From the NCBI GenBank assembly GCA_043424535.1, contig JBHWOV010000031.1, forward strand, positions 1 through 5,584: a stretch of 5,584 nucleotides of DNA, given 5' to 3'. The stretch comes from DSM-111022 sp043424535. Its GTDB lineage: Bacteria; Bacillota; Bacilli; Lactobacillales; Aerococcaceae. The translations under genes and the position numbers were made by a program. The notes below the pieces were generated by a model. The model saw nothing but the letters and a program-made list of their open reading frames with translations. It had not been told where the DNA came from and made no database searches. Below, piece by piece: positions 5,579-5,584 of this stretch. Numbering within the stretch: the first letter of the stretch is position 1; each line of letters opens with the position of its first letter.

Positions 5579-5584
5579 TATAGA

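Overview
The window is one contiguous stretch of a surface-polysaccharide (capsule or exopolysaccharide) gene cluster from a low-GC Gram-positive bacterium (Firmicutes). The evidence for this is the separate Wzz-type membrane adaptor and BY-kinase in CpsC/CpsD (CapA/CapB) style, strong AGGAGG-type ribosome binding sites, AT-rich codon use and AT-rich intergenic DNA. The exact genus cannot be read from the sequence. A member of the Lactobacillales or Staphylococcaceae fits; this is inference.

All genes lie on the minus strand, so the operon reads from the right end of the window to the left. At the right edge (5367-5584) is a gene-free promoter region with two candidate extended -10 promoters, a cre-like sequence and a 9-bp inverted repeat. 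Next come the chain-length adaptor (4632-5366, cpsC/capA type) and, 8 nt later, the tyrosine autokinase (3877-4623, cpsD/capB type), whose C-terminal tyrosines are encoded by a hexanucleotide repeat. A non-coding seam of about 140 nt follows, and base composition drops sharply across it. Beyond it are a GT4 glycosyltransferase (2635-3735, with no canonical start codon where one is expected), a UDP-HexNAc 6-dehydrogenase (1319-2638, TviB/WbpO type), a UDP-HexNAc(A) 4-epimerase (327-1304, TviC/WbpP type) and the first 95 codons of a second GT4 glycosyltransferase, cut by the left edge (1-287).

Together the genes suggest a polymer that contains N-acetylgalactosaminuronic acid. The dehydrogenase and epimerase convert UDP-GlcNAc to UDP-GalNAcA, the two GT4 enzymes add sugars to the lipid-linked repeat unit, and the adaptor and kinase control polymerisation and export. 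The priming sugar transferase, flippase, polymerase, attachment enzyme and the phosphotyrosine phosphatase that often accompanies such kinases are not in this window. Most may lie beyond the left edge.

The individual families are known. The points most worth a second look are the missing start codon of the 2635-3735 glycosyltransferase, the TviB/TviC-type pair in a Gram-positive cluster, the repeat-encoded tyrosine tail, and the composition break at the seam.
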